A stretch of 11,848 nt of DNA from Alteromonadaceae bacterium (GTDB taxonomy: Bacteria > Pseudomonadota > Gammaproteobacteria > Pseudomonadales > Oleiphilaceae), in assembly GCA_013393545.1 (NCBI GenBank), contig JABXHG010000145.1, forward strand, positions 1 through 11,848, in the 5' to 3' direction. Positions 9,288 through 11,848 of the stretch are shown here, piece by piece. How positions within the stretch are numbered: position 1 is the stretch's first letter; the number at the start of each line of letters is the position of its first letter. Below the pieces are notes generated by a model, which worked only from the letters and a program-made list of their open reading frames with translations, was not told where the DNA came from and did no database searches. A program made the position numbers and the translations under genes.

Positions 9288-9896
9288 ATGAAAAGACTGA
9301 TCGCAGGAGTTGTTCTCGGAGTAGGCCTTGCAGCAACAGCTCACGGGGCTGGAGATCCGGCAGCAGGTGAACAGAATGCGGCTGTGTGCGCAAGTTGCCA
9401 CGGCCAGGGTGGTGGCAAGCCGATCATGGGCCGTTATCCGAAACTGACCGGCCTGGGCGAGCGTTACCTGTACGACCAGCTGGTGGCCATCAAGTCCGGT
9501 GACCGGTCCATTCCGGAAATGACCGGTCTGCTGGACGCCATGTCCGATCAGGATCTGCAGGATCTGGCTGCCTACTACGATGACCAGGAAATGGTTGTGA
9601 ATCAGGCCGATCCGGATCTGGTTGTCCAGGGCGAAGCACTGTTCCGTGGCGGTAACATGGCTTCCGGCGTGCCGGCATGTTCCGGTTGTCATTCACCGAA
9701 CGGCAACGGCAACGCGCCGGGCGGTTATCCGGCTGTTGGCGGCCAGAGTGCCGAATACCTGGCAAACCAGCTGAAGTCTTACCGTTCCGGTGAGCGTGCG
9801 GGTACCTCCAATGCCCAGATCATGGTGGACGTTGCCACCGAGCTGACCGACGCTGAAATCGAGGCCGTGGCCAGCTACATCTCGGGTCTCGAGTAA
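9288..9896 (+). CDS. diheme cytochrome c4
   Basis: Periplasmic two-domain c-type cytochrome that passes electrons to terminal oxidases, especially cbb3-type. The 202-residue precursor starts MKRLIAGVVLGVGLAATAHG, a Sec signal peptide with likely cleavage after position 20. Heme motifs are CASCH (34-38) and CSGCH (131-135). Probable axial methionines are M78 in IPEMTGLL and M179 in AQIMVDVA. Each domain closes with a conserved helix, SDQDLQDLAAYY and TDAEIEAVASYI. Compared with the Pseudomonas stutzeri protein as I recall it, the loop before the first axial Met is about nine residues shorter. ATG 9288 is chosen because it begins the signal peptide and has GGAG five bases upstream; the frame is open further upstream. 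A strong terminator follows. Its place between engB and dsbA matches Pseudomonas. Confidence 0.95.
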   Translation: MKRLIAGVVLGVGLAATAHGAGDPAAGEQNAAVCASCHGQGGGKPIMGRYPKLTGLGERYLYDQLVAIKSGDRSIPEMTGLLDAMSDQDLQDLAAYYDDQEMVVNQADPDLVVQGEALFRGGNMASGVPACSGCHSPNGNGNAPGGYPAVGGQSAEYLANQLKSYRSGERAGTSNAQIMVDVATELTDAEIEAVASYISGLE

Positions 9897-9922
9897 GGCG
9901 CACAGGTTGTTTGGATGTATCG

Positions 9923-9947
9923 AAAACCCCGCTTCGGCGGGGTTTTT
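9923..9947 (+). terminator. intrinsic terminator after cytochrome c4
   Basis: AAAACCCCGC (9923-9932) pairs perfectly with GCGGGGTTTT (9937-9946) around a TTCG tetraloop, followed by one more T. The stable UUCG-type loop and U-tract make it a strong terminator, 26 bases after the stop. dsbA therefore needs its own promoter, within about 100 bases; CATAAT at 10012-10017 is a possible -10 box without a clear -35. Confidence 0.93.
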
Positions 9948-10053
9948 GCTGTTTACCGTACTGTAAGGTTTTCTTGCCGCTCCGCTGTGGAGCCCGAGCC
10001 GCATACTGGGCCATAATGCGGTGTAAATCGACTTGTTTATTCGGAGACCCCTG

Positions 10054-10689
10054 ATGTTCAGAAACTTTGCTGCCATGACTCTTCTGGCTGTTTCGCTGTT
10101 GTCATCCGCTGCCGTTCATGCTCAGTCCTGGCAGGACGGCACCCACTACCGCACCCTTGATAACCCGGTGCGCACAGCCACGGAGGAAGGTGTCGAGGTT
10201 GCCGAGGTGTTCTGGTATGGCTGCCCGCATTGCTACAACTTCAAGCCGCTGGCGGAAAGCTACGAGGAGAGCGCCCCTGAGTATGTGAACTACGTTCGCT
10301 TGCCGGCCGCTCTGGGTCGCAGCTGGGAGCCGCATGCTTACGCATTTTACGCGCTGGAAGCCATGGGTGAGCTGGACAAGGCGCACGACGCGTTGTTTGA
10401 AGCGCTGGCCAGTGAGCGCCGTCCGCTGAATGACGCCGAATCACTGGCGGATTTTGTCGCTGAGTACGGTGTTGATGCCGAAGAGTTTGTCAGCACCTAC
10501 AACAGCTTTGGTGTGCGGGCGCGGGTGCAGCAGGCTCAGGCGAAAATTCGTGGTGCCCGGATTACTGGTACGCCCACCATGCTGGTGGATGGCAAATATG
10601 TTACCAGTGCCTCCATGGCCGGTGGCCACGAGAATGTCCTGAAGGTAGTTGAATATCTGGCGGAGCGGGAAAACAGCGCTGCCGAGTAA
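10054..10689 (+). CDS. dsbA: thiol:disulfide interchange protein DsbA
   Basis: Periplasmic oxidase that introduces disulfide bonds into exported proteins and is re-oxidised by DsbB (not in the window). The precursor is 211 residues with a Sec signal peptide, MFRNFAAMTLLAVSLLSSAA, probably cut after VHA (21-23). The thioredoxin-fold active site is C57-P-H-C60 in FWYGCPHCYNF, the DsbA-type dipeptide. The cis-proline is P174 in ITGTPTMLVDGKY, preceded by Thr. No other cysteine is present. ATG 10054 begins the signal peptide and has GGAG at 10043-10046; the in-frame ATG at 10033 would add seven charged residues and lacks a binding site. It sits between cytochrome c4 and the nuclease-fold gene as in Pseudomonas, where the neighbouring exported cytochrome also depends on thiol chemistry. 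Confidence 0.96.
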   Translation: MFRNFAAMTLLAVSLLSSAAVHAQSWQDGTHYRTLDNPVRTATEEGVEVAEVFWYGCPHCYNFKPLAESYEESAPEYVNYVRLPAALGRSWEPHAYAFYALEAMGELDKAHDALFEALASERRPLNDAESLADFVAEYGVDAEEFVSTYNSFGVRARVQQAQAKIRGARITGTPTMLVDGKYVTSASMAGGHENVLKVVEYLAERENSAAE

Positions 10690-10701
10690 GTCTGTTCCAG
10701 T

Positions 10702-10720
10702 GCCCCGGCCAGGCCGGGGC
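10702..10720 (+). promoter_or_regulatory. GC hairpin directly before the nuclease-fold gene's ribosome binding site
   Basis: GCCCCGGCC (10702-10710) is followed by one A and then the exact reverse complement GGCCGGGGC (10712-10720). The next bases, GGGGAGG (10722-10728 region), are the ribosome binding site of the gene starting at 10736. No T-run follows. The hairpin could limit read-through translation from dsbA or mask the binding site; neither is shown. Confidence 0.4.
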
Positions 10721-10735
10721 CGGGGAGGGCCGAGC

Positions 10736-11596
10736 ATGTACAAGCGAATCCGCAGCCAGCTTGACGGGCTTCTGAGTACCCGGGAGCGGCCTTGCAGTAC
10801 CTGTTCGGGCAGCGAGCATGTGCCGGAATTCGAGCCTCACCGGCACATCCGCTTGCTTACCTTTAATATCCAGGTGGGCATCAACACTTCGTCCTATCAT
10901 CATTACCTGACCCGCAGCTGGCAGCATGTCCTGCCCCATCGCCGGCGCCTGCAAAACCTGGATCGTATCGCCACGCTGCTCAGTCAGTACGATGTAGTGG
11001 CCCTGCAGGAATGCGATGGCGGTAGTCTGCGCAGCGGTTACGTTAACCAGGTTCAGTACCTGGCCGAGGCTGCCGGCATCCCCTATTGGTATCAACAGCT
11101 TAATCGCAATCTCGGGCATGTTGCCCAGCACAGTAACGGCTTTCTCAGCCGGTTCCGGCCGCTGGATGTCACCGAGCACAAGTTGCCGGGGCTGATTCCG
11201 GGGCGGGGTGCCATTATTGCCCGTTACGGCATGGAGGAAGATCCTCTGGTGCTGGTGCAGATGCATCTGTCGCTCAGCAAGAGTGCCCAGCAGCGTCAGT
11301 TGGCTTACATTAACGAGCTGATCTCTGATTACCGGCACGTGGTGCTGATGGGTGACATGAATGCCCACGCCGAACAGTTGCTCACGCAAACGCCGCTCAA
11401 GCACGCGGATCTGGTGCCCCTGCCGGCCACTGCCCACAGTTTTCCAAGCTGGCGGCCCGAGAAGGCCCTGGACCATATTCTGGTCAGCCCGTCGTTGGAT
11501 ATCCGGCGCTCGGAGGTGGTCAGTTACCCGATGTCTGACCACCTGCCCATTGCCATGGATGTGGCTTTGCCCAAGGGCTATCTGGAGACTTTCTAG
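10736..11596 (+). CDS. endonuclease/exonuclease/phosphatase-fold family protein
   Basis: A 286-residue metal-dependent phosphodiesterase-fold protein; substrate unknown. Fold motifs in order: LLTFNIQVG (40-48, metal-near Asn44), VVALQECDGG (87-96, catalytic Glu92), PGRGAIIARYG (155-165), VLVQMHLSLS (172-181, His177), VVLMGDMNAHAEQL (202-215, Asp207/Asn209), ALDHILVS (244-251, Asp246-His247) and PMSDHLPI (265-272, His269). All catalytic positions of the fold are present. There is no signal peptide, so it is probably cytosolic. A CSTC pair at 20-23 precedes the fold and may bind metal. The ATG has GGGGAGG upstream; the frame continues 29 codons further up into dsbA but without family sequence. 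It follows dsbA by 46 bases, as in Pseudomonas, and ends before a two-way terminator. Confidence 0.9.
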   Translation: MYKRIRSQLDGLLSTRERPCSTCSGSEHVPEFEPHRHIRLLTFNIQVGINTSSYHHYLTRSWQHVLPHRRRLQNLDRIATLLSQYDVVALQECDGGSLRSGYVNQVQYLAEAAGIPYWYQQLNRNLGHVAQHSNGFLSRFRPLDVTEHKLPGLIPGRGAIIARYGMEEDPLVLVQMHLSLSKSAQQRQLAYINELISDYRHVVLMGDMNAHAEQLLTQTPLKHADLVPLPATAHSFPSWRPEKALDHILVSPSLDIRRSEVVSYPMSDHLPIAMDVALPKGYLETF

Positions 11597-11645
11597 CCGT
11601 TTTTCCGTGAACACCTGCTCTGCCCCGGCCTTTCTCCAGGCAATA

Positions 11646-11673
11646 AAAAACCCGGCACCAGGGCCGGGTTTTT
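11646..11673. terminator. bidirectional intrinsic terminator
   Basis: AAAAACCCGGC (11646-11656) pairs with GCCGGGTTTTT (11663-11673) across a six-base loop. It ends in a T-run in both directions. It lies between convergent genes and can serve the nuclease-fold gene on the plus strand and rpmG on the minus strand. Confidence 0.92.
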
Positions 11674-11689
11674 GTGGAGGCCGGATCAA

Positions 11690-11848
11690 TTACTTGATCT
11701 TGGCTTCCTTGTACTCAACGTGCTGGCGAACCCCCGTGCCGTCCTTTTCCATGCCATCCTTTCCCGGGTGGTTACGCTGGACCTTTTGGTCGGTGTGCAA
11801 GTACCCAGTGCTTCCTGAAGTTCCCGGCTGGATTTTTCCGCGCTTCAT
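11690..11848 (-). CDS. rpmG: ribosomal protein L33, sequence damaged towards the window edge
   Basis: L33 is a small, basic protein of the large ribosomal subunit. The frame is open for 52 codons from an ATG formed by the last three bases of the window to the stop. The end, VRQHVEYKEAKIK, is the unmistakable L33 C-terminus. The first ~39 codons only faintly resemble L33: KRGKIQPGTSGSTGYLH stands where a form like REKIRLVSSAGTGHFYTT is expected, and the zone before VRQHV lacks the usual KKYDPV. At the DNA level the bases resemble a normal rpmG with scattered substitutions and small compensating indels that increase towards the edge. I infer sequence error at a contig end rather than a true variant, so the exact start is uncertain. 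rpmB (L28) normally lies just upstream and would be outside. A second copy of L33 elsewhere would reopen the question. Confidence 0.75.
   Translation of the reverse strand: MKRGKIQPGTSGSTGYLHTDQKVQRNHPGKDGMEKDGTGVRQHVEYKEAKIK

Noticed and set aside
10601..11689. 362-codon open frame antisense to the nuclease-fold gene
   Set aside because: It runs through the terminator at 11646-11673 and has no family features, while the plus-strand gene shows every catalytic motif.

Overview
The window looks like one contig of a gammaproteobacterium close to Marinobacter and Pseudomonas. This is inferred from the protein sequences, the GC-rich codon use and the local gene orders; no search was run. It is dense chromosomal housekeeping DNA. 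I see no tRNA, rRNA, CRISPR array, insertion sequence or phage gene, and no gene-free stretch longer than about 215 bases. I found no convincing new biological system; the best leads are a gene remnant and two damaged-looking ends.

Left part (1-1868): an AidB-type acyl-CoA dehydrogenase homologue on the minus strand is cut by the window edge. It has its own promoter and is divergent from a 73-residue acidic protein. The intergenic DNA holds two inverted repeats.

Heme and polyphosphate block (1869-6410, plus strand): hemB (GTG start, magnesium-type porphobilinogen synthase), ppk1 (polyphosphate kinase) and a DUF945/YdgA-like envelope protein (TTG start) lie in a row with gaps of 44-46 bases, probably one operon.

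Minus-strand block (6438-9105, transcribed right to left): engB (ribosome-assembly GTPase) overlaps a coniferyl-type aldehyde dehydrogenase. Next comes a 34-codon twin-arginine signal peptide with no mature protein behind it, then coaD (coenzyme A synthesis). As I recall the Pseudomonas aeruginosa order, a GMC oxidoreductase and a small Tat-type protein sit between coaD and this dehydrogenase. The short ORF therefore looks like the scar of a deletion.

Right block (9149-11596, plus strand): a diheme cytochrome c4, dsbA (periplasmic disulfide oxidase) and an endonuclease/exonuclease/phosphatase-fold protein. The engB / cytochrome c4 / dsbA / nuclease-fold order is the one I recall from Pseudomonas. 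Cytochrome c4 ends in a clear intrinsic terminator. A second, two-way terminator separates the nuclease-fold gene from rpmG (ribosomal protein L33) on the minus strand.

Both edges look unreliable. The last ~45 codons of the aidB homologue and the first ~40 codons of rpmG keep their frame but lose family-invariant residues, more so towards the edge. This pattern fits low-quality contig ends better than biology.
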